64,000 bases of DNA from Amycolatopsis sp. DSM 110486 (GTDB lineage: Bacteria; Actinomycetota; Actinomycetes; Mycobacteriales; Pseudonocardiaceae). The stretch is from assembly GCF_019468465.1 (NCBI RefSeq), contig NZ_CP080519.1:1-64000 (forward strand), given 5' to 3'. Below, piece after piece: positions 8,316-17,361 of the stretch. Made by a program: the position numbers and the translations under genes. Below the pieces are notes generated by a model that searched no databases, had not been told where the DNA came from, and was given only the letters and a program-made list of their open reading frames with translations. How positions within the stretch are numbered: the first letter of the stretch is position 1; every line of letters begins with the position of its first letter.

Positions 8316-8662
8316 GGAGGGTCCTTTCCTCGACGGAACGGATGAGTCCACTGTGTACGACCGGCGCCGCGGAACCTCAGGCCACGGCGCTGATCCTGGC
8401 GGGTGCCACCACTGACTTCATGAGAAAAACGTTAAACCGCACGCGTTTCCGTAACCAGCTGTTTCGGATTACGCCATTGTTTCGGTATTCGGGGACACTC
8501 ACCCACCGTCGGCGCGGGGTGACGAGGACTAGGCCGACCGGAAACCCAAACTGCGCCATCCGGCTCGTTCCGGTGCCGCACACAGCACTCGGTCACCGCA
8601 CAGGAATCCGTACACGCGGGAAAAATCACCCGCGGAAAATCCGCCGAACCGCGTGGCGGCCC
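8316..8662. other. 347-bp gene-free region upstream of the atzF-like gene
   Basis: This holds the promoter side of the leftward atzF-like gene and the 3' side of pspM. It is clearly less GC-rich between about 8420 and 8500, where three GTTTC repeats lie. I see no RNA gene or convincing short gene. The leftward frame 8377-8583 has no RBS or recognisable domain. Confidence 0.5.
8441..8490. promoter_or_regulatory. Three GTTTC/GAAAC repeats upstream of the atzF-like gene
   Basis: GTTTC occurs at 8445-8449, 8461-8465 and 8479-8483, so the starts are 16 and 18 bp apart. Each is next to a GTAAC- or ATTAC-like element. The GAAAC and GTnAC words resemble the half-sites of the actinobacterial nitrogen regulator GlnR, but the spacing is not canonical. 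As the downstream gene looks like a nitrogen-release enzyme, nitrogen control is plausible but unproven. Confidence 0.3.
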
Positions 8663-9646
8663 CTAGGACAGGTCCCGCAACGCCAACGCGAGCCCCGCGA
8701 GGTGGTCGGTCGCGTCGGTCAACGCCTGCTTGGACGTGCCCATGCCGTCGCTGCTGGCCGCGACCGCGCGTCCCGCCGCCGCGACCAGGCTGCCGAAGCC
8801 TTCGATGCCGTCGTCCAGCTGCTCGCGCAGCTTCGCCACGGCCGCATCCAGCGCGCCGCGCTCACGTTCGGGGGCGGAGTTGCGGCCGCGTTCGATGGCC
8901 TGGATGCGGGCGGCCAGACCACGCAGGGCGCGGGCCGCTTCCTGGGCCGTGGCACGGGCGTCGGCCACGGAGACCTCGGGGACGGCCGTGGTGCCCAGCG
9001 AGGTGGGCACGGACAGCTGCCGCAGCAGCTCGCCGAGGGAGGCTTCGGACTCCGCCAGCCGTTCCATCGGTTCGCGGGCGGCCGAGGCGGCCGGGGGCAG
9101 CGGCGGCGGGGCCGCGCTGCTCGCCGCGGGGAGTTCGAGTTTCTTCAGCTGGCGGAGCTTCAGGCCGGTCCGCACGCTGAACGTGCCGAACACGACCGTG
9201 CCGAAGCCCGCGAGCACGGTCTGGGCCACGTCGGTGCCGCCGGCGCCCATCAGGCCGGTGCCGGCGAGCACGGTCAGGACGCCGAGCAGGATCGTGATGA
9301 GCAGCCACAACGTGAGCACCCTGGAGGTGCGGGTGATGCGCCGCTGGTGCTTGGCCGCGGGTTCGTTCCACCGCTGCCACTTCGCGCGCGCCTCGGCGAC
9401 GGCCGGGACCTGGCCGGCCACCTGCGCGAACGCGGTGGGCACGGCGGTCCGGCGCACCACGGGCGGCGCGGGACGTTTCGGCGAGGACGGCCTCGCGGCG
9501 GGCTTCCCGCCGGCCTCATCGGCCGGCGGGAAGTACCGCTGCAGCTTCTCCTGGGCACGCTGGGCGTACTCCGGCAGCTTCTCGATGTGCTTCTCGAGCT
9601 TGGCGTTGAACTCGTTGAAGTCCCGCCGTCTGCCGCTGCCGGCCAT
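8663..9646 (-). CDS. pspM: Phage-shock envelope stress protein PspM-like
   Basis: This 327-residue protein is the probable membrane partner of PspA. A charged N-terminal part (FNEFNAKLEKHIEKLPEYAQ near residue 10) precedes a Pro-rich linker. Two adjacent hydrophobic segments follow at about 110-135 and 143-160 (LTLWLLITILLGVLTVLAGT, then VLAGFGTVVFGTFSV). The C-terminal half is helical and probably coiled. It lies 35 bp behind pspA on the same strand, the order clgR-pspA-pspM known from Mycobacterium (Rv2745c-Rv2743c). That synteny is the main support, as the sequence itself is poorly conserved. Its role is likely membrane anchoring of PspA under envelope stress. Confidence 0.8.
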   Translation of the reverse strand: MAGSGRRRDFNEFNAKLEKHIEKLPEYAQRAQEKLQRYFPPADEAGGKPAARPSSPKRPAPPVVRRTAVPTAFAQVAGQVPAVAEARAKWQRWNEPAAKHQRRITRTSRVLTLWLLITILLGVLTVLAGTGLMGAGGTDVAQTVLAGFGTVVFGTFSVRTGLKLRQLKKLELPAASSAAPPPLPPAASAAREPMERLAESEASLGELLRQLSVPTSLGTTAVPEVSVADARATAQEAARALRGLAARIQAIERGRNSAPERERGALDAAVAKLREQLDDGIEGFGSLVAAAGRAVAASSDGMGTSKQALTDATDHLAGLALALRDLS

Positions 9647-9681
9647 GCCCCACCCCCGGGAGTCGTCCTCGAGCCCGGCGA

Positions 9682-10527
9682 TCAGGCCGGGTTCTTGCCC
9701 TGCTCGGCCTGCACGCGGGCCTGGACCTCACGCTGGATGTCCGCGCTGGCGGCTGTGCCGGCCGACTTCGCGGCGCCGCCACCGTCGGTGACCTGCGCGA
9801 CCGAGTCACCACGCATCGACGCGCGGATCTGCTCCAGGCGCGAGTGGCCCGCCATCTGCGTGGCGGACTCCTGCACCTCGAGCATGCGGCCCTGCACCGA
9901 GTTCTGCGCCAGCTCAGCCGAGCCCAGCGCGGTGGTGTAGCGCTTCTCGATCTTGTCGCGAACCTCTTCCAGCGACGGCGTGTTGCCCGGCGCGGCCAGC
10001 TGGCTCATCTGGTTCAGCGACGCGGAGACCTGCTCCTGCATCTTCGCCTGCTCCAGCTGCGAGAGCAGCTTGGTGCGCTCGGCCAGCTTCTGCTGCAGCA
10101 TCGTGGCGTTGCGCTCCACGGCCTTCTTGGCCTGGCCCGCGGCCTGCAGCGACTGGTCGTGCAGCGTCTTGAGGTCCTCGATGCTCTGCTCGGCCGTGAC
10201 GAGCTGCGCGGCGAAGCTCTCCGCCGCCGTCTCGAAATCGGTCGCCTTCTGCTCGTCGCCCTTGCCGCGGGCCTCGTCGGCGAGCACCAGGGCCTGCCGG
10301 GTCGACGCCTGCAGCTTCTCGACCTCGCCGAGCTGCCGGTTGAGCTTCATCTCCAGCTGACGCTGGTTGCCGATCACGGAGGCGGCCTGCTGCGTCAGCG
10401 CCTGGTGGTTGCGCTGTGCCTCCTCGATGGCCTGCTGGATCTGCACCTTCGGGTCGGCGTGCTCGTCGATTTTCGACGAGAACGACGCCATGAGGTACTT
10501 CCAGAACTTCACGAACGGGTTGGCCAT
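9682..10527 (-). CDS. pspA: Phage-shock protein A (PspA/IM30 family)
   Basis: This 281-residue peripheral membrane protein oligomerises on damaged membrane. The amphipathic N-terminal helix ([20 protein letters not shown]) and the [14 protein letters not shown] segment are family signatures. A long coiled coil spans about residues 30-215 and is rich in Gln, Glu and Ala. It ends with a low-complexity Gly/Ala tail, slightly longer than in E. coli PspA (222 residues). It is followed by pspM and preceded by the regulator gene clgR, from which it is separated by a strong hairpin at 10702-10744, so it probably has its own promoter in 10528-10700. Confidence 0.93.
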   Translation of the reverse strand: MANPFVKFWKYLMASFSSKIDEHADPKVQIQQAIEEAQRNHQALTQQAASVIGNQRQLEMKLNRQLGEVEKLQASTRQALVLADEARGKGDEQKATDFETAAESFAAQLVTAEQSIEDLKTLHDQSLQAAGQAKKAVERNATMLQQKLAERTKLLSQLEQAKMQEQVSASLNQMSQLAAPGNTPSLEEVRDKIEKRYTTALGSAELAQNSVQGRMLEVQESATQMAGHSRLEQIRASMRGDSVAQVTDGGGAAKSAGTAASADIQREVQARVQAEQGKNPA

Positions 10528-10701
10528 CTCCTCCGCCTGCCTTCTTGCGTCCCACGGGCCCTGTGTGTCTCGAGGTGGGGCGTCGCTCCCCTAGTTCACA
10601 ACGTCCCGACCCCGGCGTTGGGTTCCATCGTGTCAGGTCAGCCCCTGCCGTTCCAGGCGACCCCGGGGGAATTCAGGGACGACCCTGATCGATTCTGTGG
10701 A

Positions 10702-10744
10702 TACGCGTACGGCCCCGGGGTCACAACCCGGGGCCGTACGCGTA
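10702..10744 (-). terminator. Perfect 18-bp hairpin after clgR
   Basis: The arms at 10702-10719 and 10727-10744 are perfectly complementary (TACGCGTACGGCCCCGGG) with a 7-nt loop GTCACAA. It lies 22 bp after the clgR stop. No U-run follows on the minus strand. It probably ends clgR transcripts or attenuates read-through into pspA. Confidence 0.75.
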
Positions 10745-10766
10745 CGAAGCGTTTCTCTGCGCGTTC

Positions 10767-11237
10767 CTAAGCGGCGATCGTGGACGCGAGCTTCGGCGCG
10801 CCGATCGTGGTCCGCAGCTGGGTGTTCATCCGCGGCGCGGGCGAAAGCCGCAGGTCGGAGAGGTCGTCGCCGACCAGCTCGGAGACCAGGCGGCCGCCTT
10901 CGAACCCGCTCGCGGACGCGGTGGCTTCCCGCTCCGCCGGCACGGTCTCCCTCGCGGCACCGTCGACCACGCGCTCGTCGACCGGGGCCACCTCCACCGA
11001 CTCGAGGGCCGTCACGTCTGCCGCGACCTTGTGGAGCAACTCGCCGAGCGGAAGGTCCAGGGCGTCGCAGATGGAAGCCAGCAGCTCGCTGGAGGCCTCC
11101 TTCTGACCACGCTCGACCTCGGACAGGTAGCCGAGGCTCACCCTGGCGGCGCGGGAGATGTCACGCAGCGTCCGACGCTGGTTGGTGCGGGCATGACGGA
11201 GCCGATCACCGATCGCCTCACGCAACAGCACGGTCAT
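10767..11237 (-). CDS. clgR: HTH regulator ClgR (Clp protease/phage-shock activator)
   Basis: This encodes 156 residues. The XRE-type helix-turn-helix lies at about 10-65 (RTLRDISRAARVSLGYLSEV, then ERGQKEASSELLASICDALD). The C-terminal tail is variable and ends in alanines, as expected for ClgR, which in several actinobacteria is degraded by ClpP. ClgR activates clp protease genes and, in Mycobacterium, the psp genes that follow here. The ATG at 11237 is preceded by AAGGAGG 6 nt upstream; the frame extends further but without an RBS. A ClgR-box-like sequence lies upstream at 11313-11329, suggesting autoregulation. Confidence 0.92.
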   Translation of the reverse strand: MTVLLREAIGDRLRHARTNQRRTLRDISRAARVSLGYLSEVERGQKEASSELLASICDALDLPLGELLHKVAADVTALESVEVAPVDERVVDGAARETVPAEREATASASGFEGGRLVSELVGDDLSDLRLSPAPRMNTQLRTTIGAPKLASTIAA

Positions 11238-11312
11238 CACGCGCCTCCTTCCCGAACTGGTGCCTCCTACGTTACCCAGAGCGGTGCCCCGAGCGCAGGA
11301 CTTGACACGTGC

Positions 11313-11329
11313 GTCCGCCAAGGGCGAAC
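11313..11329 (-). promoter_or_regulatory. ClgR-box-like palindrome upstream of clgR
   Basis: On the minus strand this reads GTTCGCCCTTGGCGGAC: the half-sites TTCGC and GCGGA around a 5-bp spacer, close to the published CGC-N5-GCG ClgR motif. It lies 76 bp upstream of the clgR start and just before the cinA stop codon. Autoregulation is inferred. Confidence 0.5.
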
Positions 11330-11336
11330 GCCCCAT

Positions 11337-11813
11337 TCAGTGTAGATGTTCCCCGAGCAGGGAAAACGCCGAACGCACCGACGCGGTCCTGATCATGTCC
11401 CGGTCACCGGTCTCCACCAGGGTACGGACGATCCGGGTCGACGGCCCGCTGAGACCGATGTGCACGGTGCCCGGAGGCACCCCGTCCTGGGCGGTCGGGC
11501 CCGCGACGCCGGTCAGCCCCAGGCCCCACGTGGCGCCGCACCGCTCGCGAGCGCCGTCGGCCAGCTGCGCCGCCACCTCGGGGTGCACTGCGCCGTGCTC
11601 GGCCAGCAACTTCTCGTCGACGCCCGCCAGCGCGACTTTCAGCTCCGTGGCGTAGACGACGAGCCCGCCGCGCAGCACCACGCTCGCGCCCGGGATGCGG
11701 GCGACAGTGGCGCACACCAGCCCGGCGGTCAGCGACTCGGCCGTGGCCACGGTCTCCCCGCGCCGGGTCAGGGCGGCCACCAGCTGCGCGGCCGCCTCGT
11801 CGAGCTCCGCCAT
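11337..11813 (-). CDS. cinA: CinA C-terminal domain protein (nicotinamide-nucleotide amidase type)
   Basis: This 158-residue single-domain protein corresponds to the CinA C-terminal domain, which deamidates NMN to nicotinate mononucleotide in pyridine-nucleotide salvage. The TAESLTAG signature lies near residue 23; GGLVVYATELK and LGLTGVAGPTAQDG follow in the usual order. The N-terminal molybdopterin-binding domain of full-length CinA is absent, as in many actinobacteria. The ATG overlaps the pgsA stop (TGATG), so translation is coupled. It is the last gene of the rimO-pgsA-cinA operon, and its end lies close to the clgR promoter. Confidence 0.92.
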   Translation of the reverse strand: MAELDEAAAQLVAALTRRGETVATAESLTAGLVCATVARIPGASVVLRGGLVVYATELKVALAGVDEKLLAEHGAVHPEVAAQLADGARERCGATWGLGLTGVAGPTAQDGVPPGTVHIGLSGPSTRIVRTLVETGDRDMIRTASVRSAFSLLGEHLH

Positions 11814-12523
11814 CAAGCGCCCGTCGCCCGGCGGCCCGCCGCGCGCAGGCGGATCGCGCGGATCAGGTAGTCGACGCCGGTGACCACGGTCAGCAGAACA
11901 GCGAGCCCCATCAGCACCCAGCGCACCGGGTCCGCGCCGGCCGGCAGCGGCAGCAGGTAGACGACGATCGCCAGGATCTGCGTCATCGTCTTGGCCTTGC
12001 CGCCGCGGCTCGCCGGAATCACACCGTGACGAATCACCCAGAAGCGCAGAAGTGTGACGCCTATCTCCCTGACCGCGATCACGATCGTGACCCACCACGG
12101 CAGCTCGCCGAGCACGCTGAGCCCGACGAGGGCGGCGCCGATGAGCGCCTTGTCCGCGATGGGGTCGGCGATCTTGCCGAAGTCGGTGATCAGGCCGTAC
12201 TTGCGGGCGACCCACCCGTCGACCTGGTCGGTGGCCGAGGCGATGACGAACAAGCCCGTGGCGATCGCGCGCCACGTGGTGTCCACGCCGTCGCCGGCGA
12301 AGAGCGCGAGGACGAACAGCGGCACCAGCATCAGCCGCGAGAGCGTGAGCAGGTTCGCGACGTTCAGCGTCGGGACGGGCGTCGGTTCGGGTACGGCAGG
12401 CTCGGGCATGCGGGCGGCCCCCGTTTCAGCAGGCACCTCGTGGGTCTGGGGGGCCGCTCCCTGGGACGACGCCTGCGCGGCGCGGGTCATGCCCTCGCCG
12501 GCGTCGCTGGGTGCGGCACTCAC
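11813..12523 (-). CDS. pgsA: CDP-diacylglycerol-glycerol-3-phosphate phosphatidyltransferase
   Basis: This membrane enzyme makes phosphatidylglycerol phosphate, the precursor of phosphatidylglycerol and cardiolipin. The CDP-alcohol phosphotransferase motif D-x2-DG-x2-AR-x8-G-x3-D-x3-D is complete (DQVDGWVAR, then [10 protein letters not shown]). About six hydrophobic segments are visible, including [11 protein letters not shown] and [10 protein letters not shown] flanks. The GTG at 12523 overlaps the rimO stop as GTGA; it gives 236 residues with a Pro/Ala-rich N-terminal tail of about 45 residues. An ATG at 12490 is the alternative start. Its neighbours match the mycobacterial pgsA3-clgR order. 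Confidence 0.93.
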   Translation of the reverse strand: MSAAPSDAGEGMTRAAQASSQGAAPQTHEVPAETGAARMPEPAVPEPTPVPTLNVANLLTLSRLMLVPLFVLALFAGDGVDTTWRAIATGLFVIASATDQVDGWVARKYGLITDFGKIADPIADKALIGAALVGLSVLGELPWWVTIVIAVREIGVTLLRFWVIRHGVIPASRGGKAKTMTQILAIVVYLLPLPAGADPVRWVLMGLAVLLTVVTGVDYLIRAIRLRAAGRRATGA

Positions 12524-13968
12524 CGGTCCGCGTCCGGCACCGGGCGGACGATCAGGTCGACCCCGGCGGAGTCGACGACCTCGCAGCGCACCAGATCGCC
12601 CACCTCGACGGCGGCACGGTCCGGGTCTTCGAGGATCACGCACTCACCGTCGACCTCGGGCGCCTGGTGGGCGGCACGGCCGACGGCGTCTTCGCCGTCC
12701 TCGGCCTCCTGCTCCACCAGCACGTCCACGAACGTGCCGATGCGATCCTCGGCCCGCTGGGCGGTGAGCTCTTCGACCAGCGCCGAGATCCGGGTGACGC
12801 GCTCGGTGACCACGGCGGGGTCGAGCTTGCCGTCGAAGGTCTCGGCCTCCGTGCCGTCCTCGTCGGAGTAGCCGAACACACCGACGGCGTCGAGGCGCGC
12901 GCCGGTGAGGAAGCGTTCGAGTTCCGCGAGGTCGTCCTCGGTCTCGCCGGGGAAGCCGACGATCACGTTGGTGCGGATCCCGGCCTCCGGCGCGTACTCG
13001 CGAATCTGCTCGGTGAGCGCGAGGAACGAGTCGGTGGACCCGAACCGGCGCATCCGGCGCAGCACCTGCTCGCTCGAGTGCTGGAAGGACAGGTCGAAGT
13101 AGTCGGCGACGCCCGGCGTGGTCGCGATGGCCTTCACCAGCTGCGGGCGCGTCTCGGCCGGCTGCAGGTAGGACACGCGCACGCGGTCGATGCCCTCGAC
13201 CTCGGCCAGGCGCGGCAGCAGCAGCTCGAGGGCGCGCGTGCCGTCCCGGCCGAAGTCCTTGCCGTAGGAGGTGGAGTTCTCGCTGACGAGGAACAGCTCC
13301 TTCACGCCGTTCTCGGCGAGCCACTGCGCCTCGGCGACGATCTCCTCCGGCTGGCGCGAGACGAACGAGCCGCGGAACGACGGGATGGCGCAGAACGAGC
13401 AGCGCCGGTCGCAGCCCGACGCGATCTTCAGCGCGGCCACGGGCGAATCGTCGAGCCGGGTGCGCAGCACGCGCGGGCCCCAGCCGTGCTGGGCGTGCCC
13501 GGGGACCTCCACGGCCTCCGCGGCCGCGGGCCGCTGCACCGGGCTGATCGGCAGCAGCTTGCGCCGGTCCGACGGCGTGTGCGACGCGACCGTGCGGCCG
13601 GCCACGACGTCGTCGAGGCGGTCGGACAGCTCGGCGTAGTGGTCGAACCCGAGCACGGCGTCGGCCTCGGGCAGGCTTTCGGCCAGCTCCGTGCCGTAGC
13701 GCTCCGCCATGCACCCGACGGCCACGACCTTGCGGCCGGTGTCGGACGCGGCGAGCAGCGTGTCGACCGAGTCCTTCTTCGCCGACTCCACGAAGCCGCA
13801 CGTGTTCACCACGACCACGTCGGAGTCCTCGGGGTCCGCCGCCAGCTCCCAGCCCCCGGCCGCGAGCCGTCCGGCCAGCTCCTCGGAGTCGACCTCGTTG
13901 CGGGCGCAGCCCAGGGTCACGAGGGAGACACGACGACTGCGGGCTGGCTCAGTGGTGGGAGAAGGCAC
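12520..13968 (-). CDS. rimO: Ribosomal protein S12 methylthiotransferase
   Basis: This radical-SAM enzyme adds a methylthio group to an aspartate of ribosomal protein S12. The 482 residues hold an N-terminal UPF0004 domain with three cluster cysteines ([32 protein letters not shown]), the radical-[11 protein letters not shown] motif, and a C-terminal TRAM domain. The lack of tRNA-MiaB features and the S12-type [14 protein letters not shown] opening support RimO. The GTG at 13968 has TACCCT (13981-13976) 7 nt upstream, which marks a leaderless start; a longer frame to 14067 crosses this. It is the first gene of the rimO-pgsA-cinA operon. Confidence 0.95.
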   Translation of the reverse strand: MPSPTTEPARSRRVSLVTLGCARNEVDSEELAGRLAAGGWELAADPEDSDVVVVNTCGFVESAKKDSVDTLLAASDTGRKVVAVGCMAERYGTELAESLPEADAVLGFDHYAELSDRLDDVVAGRTVASHTPSDRRKLLPISPVQRPAAAEAVEVPGHAQHGWGPRVLRTRLDDSPVAALKIASGCDRRCSFCAIPSFRGSFVSRQPEEIVAEAQWLAENGVKELFLVSENSTSYGKDFGRDGTRALELLLPRLAEVEGIDRVRVSYLQPAETRPQLVKAIATTPGVADYFDLSFQHSSEQVLRRMRRFGSTDSFLALTEQIREYAPEAGIRTNVIVGFPGETEDDLAELERFLTGARLDAVGVFGYSDEDGTEAETFDGKLDPAVVTERVTRISALVEELTAQRAEDRIGTFVDVLVEQEAEDGEDAVGRAAHQAPEVDGECVILEDPDRAAVEVGDLVRCEVVDSAGVDLIVRPVPDADR

Positions 13969-14086
13969 GACGTTGAGGGTAGCCGCCGCACCCACGCCGG
14001 TCGGCGACGGCGTCACCCAGTGCGGTGGCCCGGCCCCGCCGGTGGGCGGGCTTTCCCGCTCCCCCACCGGCGGGGCGCGCCGAAGG

Positions 14087-17000
14087 TCACCCTTGCGGGG
14101 GCAGATCCGCCGGTGTCAGGAGCGTCAGTTCGGCGTCGTCGACGGACTCGAGGTCGACGTCCGGGCCGGCGAGGCGCAGCGCCTGCGCGGCGATCGCCTG
14201 CTCCAGCAAGCCGCGGGCCGAGCGGCCGTTGGCGAAGCCGCTGCCGCGGTCGATCCCGGCCATGACCGCGGGCAGCGCCGCGGTGAGGTCGGGGGCGAGC
14301 CGGTAGCCGCGCTGGGTGGTCATCGCCGTGAAGATCGCGGCCAGCTGCTCGTCGGAGTAGTCCGCGAAGTCGACGGTGCCGCCGAAGCGCGAGCGCAGGC
14401 CGGCGTTGGCGTCGAGGAAGCGGTCCATGTCGGCGGGGTAGCCGGCGGCGATGACGATCAGGTCGTCGCGGTGGTTCTCCATCTGGACCAGCAGCTCGGC
14501 GATGGCTTCCTGGCCGTAGTCGGCGTGGCCGCCGCCGTAGGTCTGCACGAGGGCGTAGGCCTCGTCGATGAACAGCACGCCGCCGAGCGCGCGTTCGCAC
14601 ACCTCGCGGGTCTTGGGCGCGGTCTGGCCGAGGTACTCCCCGACCAGGTCCGGCCGCGCGACCTCGACCAGGTGCCCGGACGTCAGCAGCCCCAACTCCC
14701 GGTACAGCCGCCCCATGAGCCGGGCGACGGTCGTCTTCGCCGTGCCCGGGTTGCCGGTGAAGACGAGGTGGCGGCTGCTCGCCCCGACGGGCAGGCCGGC
14801 CTTGCGCCGCCGCGCGTCCAGCCGCGCGCCGGCGACGAGCGCGCGCACGCGTTGCTTGACCGCGTCGAGGCCGATCATGCCGTCGAGCTCGGCGAGCAGG
14901 TCGTCGAGACCACGGCGTGGTCCGGCGTCGTCCGTGACCGCGACGCCGGACTCCCCGGCGCCCGGCAGATCGGCGGCGACCAAAGTGGACAGTGCCGACG
15001 CCGGGGTGTCCGGCTGCGCCGCGAGCCGGGCCGACTGCTTGCCGATCGTCGACTCCAGCACGCCGCGCGCGGAGCGGCCGTTGGCGAAGCCGCGCCCACG
15101 CGGGATGCGGCGCATGGCCTCGGGCAGTTCCGCGAGGAGGTCGTCGGAGAGCTCGTAACCCTGGCCTCGCGCGAGGACGCGGTAGATCCCGGCGAGCTCG
15201 TCGGCGGTGTAGTCGGGGAACTCGATCCGGGTGGCGAACCGCGAGCGCAGACCCGGGTTCGTCTCCAGAAAGCCGTCCATCTCCTTCGGGTAACCGGCGG
15301 CGAAGACGACGAGGTCGTCGCGGTGGTTCTCCATCTGGAGCAGGATCTCGGTGACGGCTTCGCGGCCGTAGTCGTCGTCCTTGTCCAGCGCGAGGCTGTA
15401 GGCCTCGTCGATGAAGAGCACACCGCCCGACGCGCGTTCGCACACGGCGCGAGTCTTCTTCGACGTCTCGCCGACGTACTCGCCGACCAGGTCCGGCCGC
15501 GCGACCTCGACGACGTGGCCCTTCGGCAGCGTCCCCAGCGCCTGGTAGATCTTGCCGAGCAGCCGCGCGACGGTCGTCTTGGCCGTGCCGGGGTTTCCGG
15601 TGAGCACCAGGTGTCGGCTGCGGCTGGCCACGGGCAGGCCCGCGTCACGGCGCCGGGCGTCGATCTGGGCCTCGGCGACCAGCGCGCGCACGCGCTGCTT
15701 CACCGAGTCGAGGCCGATCATCGTGTCCAGCTCGGCCAGCAGCTCCTCGATCGGCTGCCCGCTCCGCTGCTCGGCCGCGGCGACGAGCGGCGCGAGGTGC
15801 TGCTGCGTCAGGTGGATCCGGCCGTCCGCCGACGGACCGCTCGCGACGGCTTCCCGCCCGGCGGCGTCCAGCAACGCCTCGACACCGCGGGCGCCGGCGG
15901 AGAGGTTCGCCAGCTGCGCCAGCCGGTCGCGGACGTCCGGGGGCAGCACAAAGGAGCGCTCGACCGCGACGACGTCCAGCAGCGCGGCCGCGTGCGCGTG
16001 CCGGGTGAACTTCGGCAACCGGTACTGCAGCACGGCGGAAACCAGGTCCGGTGCCTCGGTGCGCAGCCGCTCGGCCACGCGCTCGGTGCCCGCGAGCACG
16101 AGCAGGCGGCAGCTGCCTTGGTCGTGCGCGTAGTCCCGCAACGCGCGCAACACACCGGCCGGATCCTTGTCCAGGAGCGTGTCGAGGTCTTCGACGAGGA
16201 CCAGCGCCGGGTCGGTGCGCCGCGAGACAAACCCGCGCAGCGCGTCGCCGGCCGAGTCTTCGTCGCCCAGCACCTCGGCCGCGCCGACCGTGACGAAGTC
16301 CTCGAACCCGACGTCGGCCGCGCCGAGCTCGTCGCGCACCGACCGCCACAGCCGGCTCTGCCCCGTGTGCGGCTGGCCGACGAGCAGCACCAGCGGGTTC
16401 GGCTGCCGGTTGCCGGAAGCGTTGCGCCGTTCCCATTCCTGGTACGCGACGGTCCACTCGGCGTACGCCTGCTCGTACCGCTCCTGCTCTTTCCGGCCCC
16501 GCGCGCGGTTGCCGGCGGCGAGCAGGTCGAAGGTCATCGAGCGGGTGTTGCGGGCGAGGTCGTCGAGGAGCCCGCCCTGCTTGCCCTGGGGTCGCTCGGG
16601 TTCCGGCGGCGGCGGTTCACCCGAGCCACCCTGGCCGTGTCGCGTGCGGTCGGCCCACGAGACGACCTGCACCACGCGGCGCACGAACTCGGCCGCCGGC
16701 TCGTCGCCGGAGACGAACCCGCCGCCGCTCAGGTTTTCCACCCGGACGGGGGTTTCCGCCGGACGCGCCGGCGTCGGCGGCGCGACGGGACCGGCCGGAC
16801 CGCTTTGCGGCGGCGCGGGTTGAGCGGGCACCGGCGCGGACGGGAGCGGCGGTGCCTGTGCCGGCATCGGCGGTGGCGCGGACCGACCCGGCCACGACTG
16901 TGCGGGCATCGGCCCGGACTGGGGCGGTGGCGCGGGCGGGAAACCGGTCTGGACCGGCTGAGCGGGTGGCGGTCCGGGCGGCATCGGCCGTGCGTTTTGC

Positions 17001-17296
17001 CCGCCCGGAGCACCAGGTCCGGCCGGCGCCGCGAACGGTCCCCGCGGACCACCTCGGCCGCCAGGTCCCGGGCCCGGCTGCCCGCCGTTCGGCGGCACCA
17101 TCCGAGTCCCGGCCCGATACGCCGGATCCGGCGGCACCACCCCGAACTGCCACGCACCACCCGGTCGTGACCACTGCCACGGCTGTCCCGGCACCAGCAG
17201 CCACGAAGTGCCGTCCGGTCCGGCCAGCGTCGTCGTCCGGCCCGCCGCAGCCTCGGCCTGGGCGGCCTGGAATGCGTCCCACCCCGCGCGCGTCAT
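14087..17296 (-). CDS. Triple-AAA CbbX/EccA-like ATPase with a Pro/Gly-rich N-terminus
   Basis: This 1069-residue protein has three AAA modules. Residues 1-55 form a small domain ([20 protein letters not shown]), and 56-185 are almost only Pro, Gly, Ala and Gln. The first AAA (about 300-460) has a degenerate P-loop, GQPHTGQS at 306-313, with Gln for the Walker lysine, but a Walker-B-like LVLVEDLD. The second and third have GNPGTAKT (567, 848) and VLFIDEAY (626, 907), plus CbbX-type FANGRSARG arginine motifs. The two active modules look like an internal duplication. EccA and SpoVK/CbbX relatives remodel partners; its target is unknown, and no type VII secretion genes are nearby. Confidence 0.85.
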   Translation of the reverse strand: MTRAGWDAFQAAQAEAAAGRTTTLAGPDGTSWLLVPGQPWQWSRPGGAWQFGVVPPDPAYRAGTRMVPPNGGQPGPGPGGRGGPRGPFAAPAGPGAPGGQNARPMPPGPPPAQPVQTGFPPAPPPQSGPMPAQSWPGRSAPPPMPAQAPPLPSAPVPAQPAPPQSGPAGPVAPPTPARPAETPVRVENLSGGGFVSGDEPAAEFVRRVVQVVSWADRTRHGQGGSGEPPPPEPERPQGKQGGLLDDLARNTRSMTFDLLAAGNRARGRKEQERYEQAYAEWTVAYQEWERRNASGNRQPNPLVLLVGQPHTGQSRLWRSVRDELGAADVGFEDFVTVGAAEVLGDEDSAGDALRGFVSRRTDPALVLVEDLDTLLDKDPAGVLRALRDYAHDQGSCRLLVLAGTERVAERLRTEAPDLVSAVLQYRLPKFTRHAHAAALLDVVAVERSFVLPPDVRDRLAQLANLSAGARGVEALLDAAGREAVASGPSADGRIHLTQQHLAPLVAAAEQRSGQPIEELLAELDTMIGLDSVKQRVRALVAEAQIDARRRDAGLPVASRSRHLVLTGNPGTAKTTVARLLGKIYQALGTLPKGHVVEVARPDLVGEYVGETSKKTRAVCERASGGVLFIDEAYSLALDKDDDYGREAVTEILLQMENHRDDLVVFAAGYPKEMDGFLETNPGLRSRFATRIEFPDYTADELAGIYRVLARGQGYELSDDLLAELPEAMRRIPRGRGFANGRSARGVLESTIGKQSARLAAQPDTPASALSTLVAADLPGAGESGVAVTDDAGPRRGLDDLLAELDGMIGLDAVKQRVRALVAGARLDARRRKAGLPVGASSRHLVFTGNPGTAKTTVARLMGRLYRELGLLTSGHLVEVARPDLVGEYLGQTAPKTREVCERALGGVLFIDEAYALVQTYGGGHADYGQEAIAELLVQMENHRDDLIVIAAGYPADMDRFLDANAGLRSRFGGTVDFADYSDEQLAAIFTAMTTQRGYRLAPDLTAALPAVMAGIDRGSGFANGRSARGLLEQAIAAQALRLAGPDVDLESVDDAELTLLTPADLPPQG

Positions 17297-17361
17297 CTCC
17301 CCCGCTTCCCCCTGTCGATCTCCCGGTGCCGCAGCATACGGGGATCAGGGAACCGGAGCGA

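Noticed and set aside
9844..10770. Rightward Leu-rich frame opposite pspA
   Set aside because: A coiled-coil gene read on the other strand gives long Leu/Arg frames; no start signal.
13709..17170. A rightward frame of 1153 codons opposite rimO and the AAA gene
   Set aside because: Antisense to recognised domains; no RBS or family.
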